Shown here: positions 52,086 through 61,577 of the stretch, in pieces
Layout: each line of letters starts with the position of its first letter
Numbering within the stretch: position 1 is the stretch's first letter
Assembly: GCA_900318255.1 (NCBI GenBank)
Contig: ONJX01000003.1
Span: 55,317 to 119,316, forward strand
From: an uncultured Prevotellaceae bacterium
GTDB taxonomy: Bacteria > Bacteroidota > Bacteroidia > Bacteroidales > Muribaculaceae
Direction of reading: 5' to 3'
DNA: 64,000 nt
Translations under genes and position numbers: made by a program
The notes under the pieces: generated by a model
What the model was told of the DNA's origin: nothing
Seen by the model: the letters and a program-made list of their open reading frames with translations, nothing else
The model's database searches: none

Positions 52086-52127
52086 GAGAAATGAGAAAAG
52101 GGGTCATGACCCCTTTTCTCATTTCTC
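52086..52127. terminator. Perfect 21-bp palindromic bidirectional terminator
   Basis: The sequence is fully symmetric around GGTCATGACC (centre 52106/52107), with AAAAGGGG and CCCCTTTT on either side. It lies between the convergent 50303 gene and miaA and can stop transcription from both. Confidence 0.88.
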
Positions 52128-52130
52128 ATA

Positions 52131-53048
52131 CTACCTAGTGGATGTGAGAGAGCAACGATTTATTGCAAGAGCAGCTTGGATGAACTCATCGTTTGGCATG
52201 TCATAGGGCAGCCAGTGGATGGGAGTGCCACGGCGTTCCATGCCACGGAACCAAGTCATCTGCCGCTTGGCAAACTGATGGATGGCGGTCTCGAGCTGGG
52301 TGAACATCTGGTCGTAGCTCAGCTCACCAATGACGTATAGCGTCAGGTACTTGTATTCCAGGCCATAATAAATAAGGTCGTCGGGGGCTACCCCACCCTC
52401 AATGAGACGGCGCACCTCCTCGACCATGCCAGCATCGAGACGGGCCTTGAGGCGCTCGGTGATGCGGCGGCGGCGCGTGTCGCGGTCGATGCTGATGCCT
52501 ATTACCACTGCATCAGTGAGGGGATGCGGCTCGGTCTGGGCCTTGAGGTGAGGGTTGTCGTGGTAGAACATGGCAATCTCGATGGCGCGGATGGCACGCT
52601 TCGTGGTGTCGATGTCGCTGTTGTTGCGCAGCGTCTTGTAGCGCTTAAGGATCTGGGTGAGCTCGTCGAGGCTCTTGGTGGCGAGCTCATGGCGCAGCTC
52701 GCGGTTCTCAGGCACCGGCGGCAGCTGTATGCCCTTTACCACGCTCTCGACATACATTCCGGTGCCTCCGCACAGGATTACCGGCTTGCCACGGCTAGTG
52801 ATGTCGTCGTGGCAGACCTGATAGTCGCGCAGGTACTCATAGAGGTTGTACTTGTAGCCCGCCTCGCAAATGTCAATCATGTGGTAGGGCACGTCGCCAT
52901 ACTCGTCGAGATCCTTGCCGGTGCCCAGGTCCATGCCACGATAGAGCTGTCGAGAGTCGGCGCTGATGATTTCGCCGCCTATCGCGCGGGCAAGGGCCAC
53001 TGCCTTGCCGGTCTTGCCCGATGCCGTGGGACCGGTTATTATAAGCAT
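52131..53048 (-). CDS. miaA: tRNA dimethylallyltransferase MiaA
   Basis: MiaA adds an isopentenyl group to A37 of tRNAs reading UNN codons. It has 305 residues. The P-loop is IITGPTASGKTGKAVALA at the very start, followed by EIISADSRQLYRGMDLGTGK, the substrate region PVILCGGTGMYVESVV, and the C-terminal YAKRQMTWFRG equivalent (FAKRQMTWFRGMERRG). The stop is 4 bp from the palindromic terminator. It is 64 bp downstream of the DPP IV gene on the same strand. Confidence 0.96.
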   Translation of the reverse strand: MLIITGPTASGKTGKAVALARAIGGEIISADSRQLYRGMDLGTGKDLDEYGDVPYHMIDICEAGYKYNLYEYLRDYQVCHDDITSRGKPVILCGGTGMYVESVVKGIQLPPVPENRELRHELATKSLDELTQILKRYKTLRNNSDIDTTKRAIRAIEIAMFYHDNPHLKAQTEPHPLTDAVVIGISIDRDTRRRRITERLKARLDAGMVEEVRRLIEGGVAPDDLIYYGLEYKYLTLYVIGELSYDQMFTQLETAIHQFAKRQMTWFRGMERRGTPIHWLPYDMPNDEFIQAALAINRCSLTSTR

Positions 53049-53049
53049 T

Positions 53050-53111
53050 AAGTGTTAAGTGTTAAGTAAATCTAGAAATTCTAGATATTCTAGACTGTCT
53101 AGACTGTCTAG
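53050..53111 (+). repeat. GTTAAGTGTTAAG and TCTAGAAATTCTAGA repeats
   Basis: This is the same pair of motif types as at 11641-11722: a TTAAGTG direct repeat followed by several TCTAG palindromes (CTAGACTGTCTAGACTGTCT). They lie in the gap between miaA and the DPP IV gene. Confidence 0.7.
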
Positions 53112-53112
53112 T

Positions 53113-55287
53113 TTATTTTAAATTCTGGTCGAAGAAGTTGAGCACGCGCTGGTAGAGGGGCAGGCGCACGCCGCAGCCGTTGATGCTATGGTTCATGTTG
53201 GGATAGACCATCATGTCGAACTGCTGACCCTCGCTGTGGAGCTTGGCGACGTATTGCATGGAGTTAACGATGCGCACATTGTCGTCGGCGCTGCCAAACA
53301 TCAAGAGCAGTTTGCCACGGAGCTTGTGGGTGAGGTCGAGCGGCGCATAGTTGTAGCCATCGGGGTTCTCCTCGGGAGTGAGCATGAAGCGCTCGGTATA
53401 GATGCTGTCGTAGAACTTCCACGAAGTGACAGGAGCGATAGCCACACCACAAGCGTAGCGGCTGTCGTCCTGCGACATCGCCATGAGCGTCTCAAAGCCG
53501 CCAAAGCTCCATCCCCAGATGCCTATGCGGTCGGCATCGATGTAGGGCTGCTGGGCCATGTAGCGCGCGGCGGCGAGTTGGTCCTCGGTCTCGTAACGGC
53601 CCAGGTTGAGGTAGATGGCCTTGAGGTAGTCCTTGCCCTGACCGCCAGTGCCACGCCCGTCAACGCAAGCGATGACATAGCCCTGCATGGCGAAGTATTC
53701 CTCCCACTCCATCTTCCACTTGTTGAGTACCTGCTGCGAATTAGGACCGCTGTACTGCGACATGATGCAGGGATATTTCTTCGAGGGATCGAAATCGACG
53801 GGCTTGATGATGTAGCCGTTCATGCGGTCGCCATTGTCGTTGAGCATGGTGAAGAACTCACGACGCGGAATCTCGGACGAGGTGTATTTTTGGGCATACT
53901 CCTCGTTGAGCTGCAAGTCGCGCACCCGCTTGCCGTCGATGCTGTAGAGCACAAACTGGTCGGGCGTGGTGGCGTCGCTGAAGCGGCGTATGTAATAGGT
54001 GAAGTCGCTGTTGAAGCTGGCGCTGTAAGTGCCGTTGCCGTCAACCATCTCCTTGACCTGACCAGTGACATCACTGGCGCAACGCAGGGTGCGGTTGAGG
54101 GCACCTTTGTTGGTCTGGAAATAGAACAGCTTGCGTGCCTCGTCGTAGCCGTAGTAGGCCGTTACGTCGTAGTCGCCACTGGTGATCTGCTTGAGCAGCT
54201 TGCCCTGGTAGTTGTACTTATAGAGATGAGTGCGCCCGTCACGGTTGCTCTTCACCACAAAGAAGCCGTCGTAGTATTTCACGCCAGTGACCACATCCTC
54301 GTCGATCCACATGTCGCTCTGCTCGTCATATACCTCGTTGACAGCTCCGGTAGCGGGGTCAACGGCATAGATGTTCATGCGCGTCTGCGCGCGGTTTTCC
54401 TTTACCACCATCAGGGTGGGCACAGGTTGGCGGCCAAACTGGATATTGGGCACATAGTCGTCTTCCTTTAGAGGCAGCTCCACCTTGGTGAGAGTGCCGT
54501 CGTGAATGTCATAAACATGCACGCTCACCACCGAGTTGTGCTCGCCCGCTGCGGGGTATTTGTAATCGTAACGTCCAGGGTGGATGCCGTAGTCAGGGTT
54601 AGGATTGCACTCGCCCTGATAAAGCTCCATTGAGCACATGGGCACCTGCGACTCATCGAAGCGGATAAAGGCCAGGTAGCGGCCGTCGGCGCTCCAGGCA
54701 AAGGTGTTGAGCACGCCAAACTCCTCCTGATATACCCAGTCGGGGACAGCGTTGATGATTTCGTTCTTCTTGCCGTCGGTGGTCACTTGGATGGTGCTGC
54801 CACTTTGCAAGTGAGTGATATACACATTATTGTCGCGCACGTAGGCTACCTGATGGCCTGTAGGGCACAAGGTGGCAATCTCCTCGCCTCCCTGTAGCGA
54901 GAGTGGCGTGAGCTTATTGGCATCGATGTCATAAACATAGTGGTTGGCAGTGAACGAGTAGCGGTAGATGGGTTTACTATCGGTCCACAGCAAGATGCGC
55001 TTCTCGTCGGCCGACATGATGTAGCCCTCCCACGACTTGATGGTGTTGCCAGCAATCTTGGCATTGTCGAAGAAGGTGGTCACATCTTTCTCTTTCTTGT
55101 AGCTGAATTTCTTAATGACCGTACCCTCGTTATTAAACTGATAATAATAGCGTCCGTCGAGGGCTGGCTGGCTGGAGGGGATGCCCCTCACACGCGCTCC
55201 ACCTAGAACGAAGTCGTCTAACTCAAAAGCACTCGCCGCCGAGCAGCACAGCACGGCAGCTACCATAGGTAAAATTAATTTCTTCAT
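53113..55287 (-). CDS. Dipeptidyl peptidase IV (S9B serine peptidase)
   Basis: The preferred start is the ATG at 55287, which gives a signal peptide (MKKLILPMVAAVLCCSAASA) and 724 residues. The N-terminal beta-propeller (about 40-480) precedes an alpha/beta hydrolase domain. The catalytic serine is in GIWGWSFGGFETL, the aspartate in GSADDNVRI and the histidine in MNHSINGCG. DPP IV removes X-Pro or X-Ala dipeptides from peptide N-termini; in gut Bacteroidales it is periplasmic and supports peptide use. The gene starts 26 bp after the ATPase stop. The M49 peptidase at 61578 would act on similar short peptides. Confidence 0.95.
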   Translation of the reverse strand: MKKLILPMVAAVLCCSAASAFELDDFVLGGARVRGIPSSQPALDGRYYYQFNNEGTVIKKFSYKKEKDVTTFFDNAKIAGNTIKSWEGYIMSADEKRILLWTDSKPIYRYSFTANHYVYDIDANKLTPLSLQGGEEIATLCPTGHQVAYVRDNNVYITHLQSGSTIQVTTDGKKNEIINAVPDWVYQEEFGVLNTFAWSADGRYLAFIRFDESQVPMCSMELYQGECNPNPDYGIHPGRYDYKYPAAGEHNSVVSVHVYDIHDGTLTKVELPLKEDDYVPNIQFGRQPVPTLMVVKENRAQTRMNIYAVDPATGAVNEVYDEQSDMWIDEDVVTGVKYYDGFFVVKSNRDGRTHLYKYNYQGKLLKQITSGDYDVTAYYGYDEARKLFYFQTNKGALNRTLRCASDVTGQVKEMVDGNGTYSASFNSDFTYYIRRFSDATTPDQFVLYSIDGKRVRDLQLNEEYAQKYTSSEIPRREFFTMLNDNGDRMNGYIIKPVDFDPSKKYPCIMSQYSGPNSQQVLNKWKMEWEEYFAMQGYVIACVDGRGTGGQGKDYLKAIYLNLGRYETEDQLAAARYMAQQPYIDADRIGIWGWSFGGFETLMAMSQDDSRYACGVAIAPVTSWKFYDSIYTERFMLTPEENPDGYNYAPLDLTHKLRGKLLLMFGSADDNVRIVNSMQYVAKLHSEGQQFDMMVYPNMNHSINGCGVRLPLYQRVLNFFDQNLK

Positions 55288-55313
55288 ATCGATAGTTGGT
55301 GTTAGTTTTTTTC

Positions 55314-56876
55314 TTATTCGACAACTTTCCACTCCTTGATGGTGCGTTCCTCGGGATCGACGGTCACGCCCACCTTCACCTTGCGGCGAGGGTCGTTCCA
55401 GTAGGGAATGAGATAGTTCTTCTCGTTGATTTGTGCTAGAGCCTCATCGACCGTGGCGGTGGTGGAAATCTTCAGCTCCAGCACATAGATGGTGGTGCGG
55501 CTCTTGAGCACCACGTCGCAGCGGCCGCGGGCGTTGCGCACCTCCACATCGTTCTTGATGCCCAGGCAGTCGAAGAGCACCTTGAGTATCGTCTCAAAGT
55601 CGCGCTCGGTCTTGTTACTCAGGTCATAAGGCAGCGACGAGAGGTAGCTCTGCACTGCAGTGAGTGCGGCATCGATGTCGTCGTCGTGCATAGCGTCCTG
55701 CACGGCCATGAGCAGCGACGTGTTGTCGTCGGGGTTCGGACTGAGATACAGAGGCATCAGGCAGGAATACAGCCCATCATACACTTCTCCGTTGGGGATG
55801 CCTAATGTATAGACGTTGCGCTCAAAGTCGTAATCCTTAATAGTGAGATATCCACTCTGATACAAGATGGGCAAGGCACTTTGCATGTTGTCAAAAGGCT
55901 GGTCAAACGAGCTCTCATACACACGCTTGTTCTCAATGTCATTAAGCTTGAAATTATACTTATCGAGAATCTTAATTAATGCCGATGGCGTGGCACTGCC
56001 AAACCAGTAGTCCTTAATCACCATTCTCGAGAAGGTGTTGACGATGCTGAAGGGGTTATACACGTCAACCAAGCCTGGTCCAAAATGATAACCATCGAAG
56101 CGGTCGCGCAAGAGCTGCATCATCTCGTCGGACGACTTCCTGCTTTTTTGCGCAAGCATGTCAATATCTTCTTTGAAATCTCGCTCAATCTCCTGCGCGG
56201 TTATTCCGCACAGCCCCTCACACTCTTCGTCCATCGAAATGTTGCTCAGGTTGTTGATAGTAGAGAATATCGACATCTGCGAGAACTTGGTGATGCCCGT
56301 GAGGAAGACGAAGCGCAGGTGCTCGGCCATGCTCTTGACCGGGCCATAGAACGTGTTGTAGATGGAGCGGATGGCCTTCATCTTCTCGGGGTCGTCGATG
56401 ACGTTGAGAACCGGCGAGTCATACTCGTCGAAGATGAGCACAGCCCTGTTGCCTGTGAGCTCTTGGACAGTGAGGATGAGCATCTTCAGGCGGTCGCCAT
56501 AGCTCAACTTTTCACCCGAGAGATTATATTTTTTCTCATAGTTTTTCAGCAACAGGTCTAACGATTGTTTCACCCCCTCCGGGTCATCGTTCTTGCATTG
56601 CGACATGTCGAAGTGAAACACCGGATATTCTCTCCAGTCCTTCTCGAGCTTCTCGATGGCCAGCCCCTGGAACAGCTCCTTGTGCCCCATGAAGTAATGC
56701 TTGAGCGTGGAGCACAGCAGCGACTTGCCAAAGCGCCTGGGGCGACTCAGGAACATCGCGTTGCCGTAGTTATTAGCAAGGTCATAGACATACTCGGTCT
56801 TATCGACATAGACAAAACCATCTTTAATGATACTTTCAAAGTCCTGCACTCCGACAGGGAAACGACGTCGTGACAT
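55314..56876 (-). CDS. AAA-ATPase-like/DUF1703 (PD-(D/E)XK) protein
   Basis: The start at 56876 gives MSRRRFPVGVQDFESIIKDG (520 residues), the standard opening of this family. Then come VDKTEYVYDLANNYGNAMFL and a Walker-A-like SRPRRFGKSLLCSTL, and Walker B AVLIFDEYDSPV. The C-terminal nuclease-like domain has GRCDVVLKSRTTIYVLELKI. The family is greatly expanded in Bacteroidales genomes, often as scattered single genes, and its function is unknown. No partner gene suggests a role here. Confidence 0.88.
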   Translation of the reverse strand: MSRRRFPVGVQDFESIIKDGFVYVDKTEYVYDLANNYGNAMFLSRPRRFGKSLLCSTLKHYFMGHKELFQGLAIEKLEKDWREYPVFHFDMSQCKNDDPEGVKQSLDLLLKNYEKKYNLSGEKLSYGDRLKMLILTVQELTGNRAVLIFDEYDSPVLNVIDDPEKMKAIRSIYNTFYGPVKSMAEHLRFVFLTGITKFSQMSIFSTINNLSNISMDEECEGLCGITAQEIERDFKEDIDMLAQKSRKSSDEMMQLLRDRFDGYHFGPGLVDVYNPFSIVNTFSRMVIKDYWFGSATPSALIKILDKYNFKLNDIENKRVYESSFDQPFDNMQSALPILYQSGYLTIKDYDFERNVYTLGIPNGEVYDGLYSCLMPLYLSPNPDDNTSLLMAVQDAMHDDDIDAALTAVQSYLSSLPYDLSNKTERDFETILKVLFDCLGIKNDVEVRNARGRCDVVLKSRTTIYVLELKISTTATVDEALAQINEKNYLIPYWNDPRRKVKVGVTVDPEERTIKEWKVVE

Positions 56877-57219
56877 AATTATCTTTCTTTGCTGACAAGC
56901 AGACAAGCTTACAAGGCAATGGTATCGTTAATCTCCCTCGGCGACTAGTCTTGACTTGCCACTTACTATTTTTCACTCCTGTTGAGCCCTCTGCAAAAAC
57001 TGCGAGGACACAACATCGCGGTTACAAAGGTAGTGAATACTTTGCAAAAAAGCAAAACGCCAAAGATTTTTTAAAAGATAAAAAAGCAAGTCATTCAAGA
57101 GGAATGTGAAAACACCGCAGCTTTTGCGACGACAGTTGAAATATTATGACATAAAAAAATGGGAGTCACAACAGCGTGCGGCTCCCGATTCTAAATATAG
57201 CAATTTTTCTCAGAATACT
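56877..57219 (-). terminator. Intergenic region with the acyl-CoA dehydrogenase terminator
   Basis: GGGAG (57161-57165) and CTCCC (57182-57186) form a stem that, on the minus strand, is followed by seven T (57153-57160 region). It ends the gene that stops at 57220. The rest of the gap, to 56877, shows no gene; a TAATTTT-type promoter for the ATPase is not clear. Confidence 0.6.
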
Positions 57220-58926
57220 TTATTCTTGCTCGTAGATTGCGGCCTCGCCAGGAGTGAAGTCATTGATGAACTTGACGTTAGCTGCAAGGCGTGACTCGGC
57301 ATAGCGCACATACACGCCTGCCGACTGCATGAATAGCTCAGGAGCCTTGCTAGCGTCGTAGCACAGCAGATAGCTCATGATGGTCCAGGCGGCCATCTCC
57401 ACCAGGCGGCGAGCGTGGAAGGTGATGTAATCGGGGTTGTCAAAGCTCTTAACCTTCTCCACTGCCTCTTCATAGGCTGCCATCATCTTATCGACACGAG
57501 CCTTGAGAGGAGCCACCTCGTCGCTGTACTGACCAGCGGCATACTCCTGCATCTGCGCCAAATAGGTGCCAGTGGTGACGTGGCGAATTGCCGCTACCAC
57601 CTGCAGCTGAGTAGTACCCTCATAGATGTTCATGATGCGGGCGTCGCGATAGAGGCGCTCGCAGGTGTAGTCGCGCATGAAACCGCTACCACCGTGAATC
57701 TGGATGCAGTCGTAGGCGGTTTGGTTAGCATACTCGCTCGACGAGGCCTTCGACAGTGGAGTGAAGGCATCGGCAAGGCGGTTGTAGCGCTTCATCTCGG
57801 CGCGCTCCTCGGGAGTGAGCTGACGCTCACGGGCAATCTGCTCCCAAATCTTGTAGATATCGACAAAACGCGCTGTCTCGTAGAGGATAGTGCGCGAGGC
57901 ATCGAGCTTAGCCTTAATGTTGCTCAGCATCTCGGCCACAGCGGGGAAGGTGATAATAGCCTTGCCAAACTGCTCACGGCTGCGAGCATAGTCGATAGCC
58001 TCGTTATAGGCTGCCTGGCACAGACCCACGCTCTGGGCGGTGATGCCCAGGCGAGCGCCGTTCATGAGCGACATCACATACTTGATGAGACCCAAGCGGC
58101 GCGAGCCACAGAGCTCGGCTTTGGCGTTCTTGAACACCAGCTCGCAGGTGGGGCTGCCGTGAATACCCATCTTGTCCTCGATGCGGCGCACGGTAACGCC
58201 ACCGTTGCGCTTGTCGTAGATAAACATCGACAGGCCGCGGCCGTCCTTACTGCCCTCCTCGCTGCGCGCGAGCACCAGGTGAATGTCGCTGTCGCCGTTA
58301 GTGATAAAGCGTTTCACGCCGTTCAGGCGCCAAGTGCCGTCCTCGTCCTGGGAGGCCTTGAGCATCACACTCTGCAAGTCGCTACCAGCGTCGGGCTCGG
58401 TGAGATCCATCGACATGGTCTCGCCATTGCACACTCGCGGAATGTAGCGCTGGAACTGCTCTTCGTCGCCAGCCTCAAAGAGGGTGTCGATGCAGCTTTG
58501 CAGGCTCCACACGTTCTGGAAGCCGGCATCGGCCTGAGCTATCATCTCGCTCATCATCGAGAAGGTGACATTAGGCAGGTTCAAGCCGCCATAGCGGCGT
58601 GGCATCGACACGCCATAGAGTCCTGCCTTGCGGGTCACGTCGAGATTTTCCTGAGTCTTGCTGGCGTAGGCCACACGACCATTGGCATGGTGTGGACCTT
58701 CCTTGTCAACGCTCTCGGCATTGGGGGCTATGGTCTCGGCAGCTATCTCGCCAGTAATCTCAAGAATCTTGTCGTAGGAGTCGATGGCATCATCAAAATC
58801 GACAGGTGCATAGTCAAACTCCTGGCTCTGAGTGTAGTCACGTTCTTTCATCCCAACGATTTTCTCCATCAAGGGGTGACGCAGGTGATACTGCAGAGCT
58901 TTATTGTCCTTATAAAAATTTGCCAT
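57220..58926 (-). CDS. Acyl-CoA dehydrogenase, long form
   Basis: This FAD enzyme oxidises an acyl-CoA to the 2-enoyl-CoA and passes electrons to the ETF encoded upstream. It has 568 residues, versus about 380 for the usual form; the extra length is an N-terminal extension and a C-terminal helical domain. Family motifs are MDLTEPDAGSDLQSVMLKAS, the RFITNGDSDIHLVLAR segment, GLCQAAYNEAIDYARSREQF and the end motif MNIYEGTTQLQVVAA. It is the third gene of etfB-etfA-acd. The chain length of the substrate is not evident. The same gene set can also run towards butyryl-CoA formation, but no other pathway genes are present. Confidence 0.93.
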   Translation of the reverse strand: MANFYKDNKALQYHLRHPLMEKIVGMKERDYTQSQEFDYAPVDFDDAIDSYDKILEITGEIAAETIAPNAESVDKEGPHHANGRVAYASKTQENLDVTRKAGLYGVSMPRRYGGLNLPNVTFSMMSEMIAQADAGFQNVWSLQSCIDTLFEAGDEEQFQRYIPRVCNGETMSMDLTEPDAGSDLQSVMLKASQDEDGTWRLNGVKRFITNGDSDIHLVLARSEEGSKDGRGLSMFIYDKRNGGVTVRRIEDKMGIHGSPTCELVFKNAKAELCGSRRLGLIKYVMSLMNGARLGITAQSVGLCQAAYNEAIDYARSREQFGKAIITFPAVAEMLSNIKAKLDASRTILYETARFVDIYKIWEQIARERQLTPEERAEMKRYNRLADAFTPLSKASSSEYANQTAYDCIQIHGGSGFMRDYTCERLYRDARIMNIYEGTTQLQVVAAIRHVTTGTYLAQMQEYAAGQYSDEVAPLKARVDKMMAAYEEAVEKVKSFDNPDYITFHARRLVEMAAWTIMSYLLCYDASKAPELFMQSAGVYVRYAESRLAANVKFINDFTPGEAAIYEQE

Positions 58927-59033
58927 AGATACTTTAATATGTTAAGAGTCAAATGTAAGTGCCAAGTTGCAAGTATCCTAATGATTTTTTTGAAGAAAAA
59001 TAAACTTATAGCTTGTCACTCAACACTTATGAC

Positions 59034-60062
59034 TTATTTTGAGTTTTTCTTGTAATACTTTATTAACTTGGGAATTACCTCCTCGAGATTGCCTGTTATC
59101 ACATAGTCGGCAATAGCGTTGATGGGAGCATTGGGGTCATTGTTGATTGAAATGATGATAGAACTCTCGTTCATGCCCGCCACATGCTGAATCTGTCCCG
59201 AGATGCCGCAAGCGATGTAGAGCTTGGGACGCACAGTGACACCCGTCTGACCAATCTGACGCTCATGCTCGCAAAAGCCGGCATCAACGGCGGCACGGCT
59301 TGCACCCACCTCACCACCAAGCACATCGGCGAGCTCGAAGATGAGGTCGAAGTTCTCCTTGCTACCCACGCCATAGCCACCAGCCACGATGATGGACGAG
59401 TTCTTGATATTAATCTTCGACTTCTCCACCTCGCGGTCGATAATCTTAACGATAAAGCTCTCTGGGTCAACATATTTGTTTGCATCAAGGTTGATGACCT
59501 CACCCTTATAGTTAGGGTCAAAAATTTCCTTCTTCATCACGCCCTCGCGCACGGTAGCCATCTGTGGACGGTGCTCGGGGTTGACGATGGTTGCCACGAT
59601 GTTGCCGCCAAAGGCGGGGCGAATCTGATACAGCAGGTCCTTATACTCGGTCTTGCTGATAGGGTCGGTGTGGTCGCCAATCTCCAGCGCAGTGCAGTCG
59701 GCGGTGAGACCGCTTGTGAGGCACGACGACACGCGTGGCCCCAAGTCGCGGCCTATCACGGTAGCTCCCATCAGGCAGATTTGCGGCTTTATTTCCTTGA
59801 AGAGGTTGATAACTATCGATGCGTGTGGCAGCGAGGTGTAAGGATATAGACGCTCGTCCTCAACCTTATAAACCACGTCAACGCCATAGGGGAACACCTG
59901 CTCCTCTACCCCATCGAGCTTGTCGCCCAGGATCAGCGCCTCGAGTTTCACTCCCAGGCGGGTGGCAAGGGTACGGCCCTTGGTCAACAATTCCAGGCTG
60001 ACGTCGGCAATACGGCCGTCGTCAAATTCGCAATATACTACTAAATTATTATTGTCGTTCAT
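59034..60062 (-). CDS. etfA: Electron transfer flavoprotein alpha subunit
   Basis: With EtfB it carries electrons from the acyl-CoA dehydrogenase. The start is taken as the ATG at 60062 (MNDNNNLVVYCEFDDGRIAD, 342 residues); the longer frame adds nine residues overlapping repeat-like DNA. The C-terminal FAD-binding domain shows TGVTVRPKLYIACGISGQIQ, HVAGMNESSIIISIN and NDPNAPINAIADYVI, all typical. It lies 47 bp after etfB and 107 bp before the dehydrogenase gene, on the same strand. Confidence 0.96.
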   Translation of the reverse strand: MNDNNNLVVYCEFDDGRIADVSLELLTKGRTLATRLGVKLEALILGDKLDGVEEQVFPYGVDVVYKVEDERLYPYTSLPHASIVINLFKEIKPQICLMGATVIGRDLGPRVSSCLTSGLTADCTALEIGDHTDPISKTEYKDLLYQIRPAFGGNIVATIVNPEHRPQMATVREGVMKKEIFDPNYKGEVINLDANKYVDPESFIVKIIDREVEKSKINIKNSSIIVAGGYGVGSKENFDLIFELADVLGGEVGASRAAVDAGFCEHERQIGQTGVTVRPKLYIACGISGQIQHVAGMNESSIIISINNDPNAPINAIADYVITGNLEEVIPKLIKYYKKNSK

Positions 60063-60109
60063 AATTTCTCGTTTCTGTAAATTGTGCATTGCGCATTATG
60101 AATTATGCA

Positions 60110-60982
60110 TTAACCAATGATGTGGTCGGCAATGAGCTCTTGCACAAGACCTTCGAGCTGGGCTTCGTCGCCACCCTCGATAGTCTTGCTCTCCTTAGCC
60201 TGGAACACAACGTTTACTACTGTCTTAACCTTAGTGGGCGACCCCTTCATGCCTATCTGGTTAGGGTCGGCCTCGATATCGGCCACGCCCCACTCCCTGA
60301 TGTTGAGGTAAGGGCGAGCCTCCACGAGCCGCTGACGCTCCTCGCTAAGCTGTGCCTTCTCGCTAGGAGTGACGGCATATTTGTACTTCTGTATCAACTT
60401 GGCGTTGCGGGGACGGCAAGCGTCGGCACTGCCGTTGACGGTAACAACCAATGGCAGTGGGCAGGTAACGGTCTCAAAGCCGTTCTCGATGCGGCGCTTG
60501 ATTGTAGCTATGCCGTCTTCCACCTTCACGCTCTCGGCGTATGTGACCTGAGGCAAACCGAGTTTCTCAGCAATCTGTGGTCCCACCTGAGCAGTGTCGC
60601 CGTCGATAGCCTGGCGGCCACCAACGATGATATCTACCTTGTCGAGATGACGGATGGTCTGGGCCAGCGAGTAGCTGGTGGCGAGGGTGTCGGCACCACC
60701 CAGGGGGCGGTCGGTGAGCACCACGCCATCGTCGCCACCGCGATAGAGGCTCTCGCGCACCATCTCGGCACTGCGAGGCAGACCCATTGTCACGAGTGTG
60801 ATTTTCGAACCAGGATGAGCATCCTTGAGCTGAAGCGCTTGCTCAAGCGCGTTCAGATCCTCGGGGTTAAAGATTGCGGGAAGCGCGGCGCGGTTAATGG
60901 TGCCGTCGGCCTTCATCGCGTCTTTACCCACGTTGCGAGTGTCTGGCACTTGCTTTGCCAGCACAACGATATTCAAACTCAT
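60110..60982 (-). CDS. etfB: Electron transfer flavoprotein beta subunit
   Basis: The protein has 290 residues. The nucleotide-binding beta-subunit fold opens with LNIVVLAKQVPDTRNVGKDA, followed by the conserved NPEDLNALEQALQLKD and DIIVGGRQAIDGDTAQVGPQ. It is the first gene of the operon etfB-etfA-acd. An AT-rich 595 bp region lies in front of it. AMP binding in the beta subunit, or flavin use in bifurcating forms, cannot be separated by eye here. Confidence 0.96.
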   Translation of the reverse strand: MSLNIVVLAKQVPDTRNVGKDAMKADGTINRAALPAIFNPEDLNALEQALQLKDAHPGSKITLVTMGLPRSAEMVRESLYRGGDDGVVLTDRPLGGADTLATSYSLAQTIRHLDKVDIIVGGRQAIDGDTAQVGPQIAEKLGLPQVTYAESVKVEDGIATIKRRIENGFETVTCPLPLVVTVNGSADACRPRNAKLIQKYKYAVTPSEKAQLSEERQRLVEARPYLNIREWGVADIEADPNQIGMKGSPTKVKTVVNVVFQAKESKTIEGGDEAQLEGLVQELIADHIIG

Positions 60983-61577
60983 AAAAATCTAAAAGTTTAG
61001 TAATATGTGAATAGTTGTTTTATTATCTCTTTTTATCTGCAAAAGGCACTATGCCCTAAGAACATGCAAAATTACATAAAACCACCCACACCCACAAAAC
61101 TTTCCACCTTAATTATAAATTATTAAGGAAAACACCCAAGAAAGTAACTATTGAGCTATTTTCTTTTTTTCAACACTATCTAATCAAACATAATAACTAA
61201 CCGACAAAATTACAACAACCTGATTTTGAATAGAATAAAAATCGTTAGACTCGTTATTTATCTTGCTTTGTTCATTAGAATAGAAATAAAAGACATAACC
61301 GAAATATTCAAAAATCTTTGGCATTTCACACTGATTTTTTACTACAAAAAATTACACATTTCCACACACACAGCAAAGAACTCCACACTTTAATTATAGA
61401 TCATTGAGAGAATAATATTTCACAAAAGAAATTAGCAGCTTTTGAATTGTGATTTTGGAGAAAAGTATTAAATTTGCACTTTCAAGGTGGCGAGTTCCAG
61501 GCAAGAAAAAGCATTTGCCCAGTTAGCTCGTTACCTGTCAACTCGTTAGCTTAAATACTAATTTTATAAACCATTTT
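60983..61577. other. Long AT-rich intergenic region with promoter and degenerate direct repeats
   Basis: There is no gene. Two related stretches, each with ACTTTAATTATA followed by ATTGAG or ATTAAG (about 61105-61130 and 61385-61412), are imperfect direct copies some 285 bp apart. A promoter for the M49 gene is seen as TTG (61447-61449) and TAAATTTG (61469-61476), 19 bp apart. A GTTAGCTCGTTA...CAACTCGTTAGC repeat lies at 61520-61551. Confidence 0.55.

Noticed and set aside
53188..54471. 427-residue plus-strand frame opposite DPP IV
   Set aside because: Shadow frame rich in His/Val/Leu; the minus-strand gene has intact catalytic motifs.
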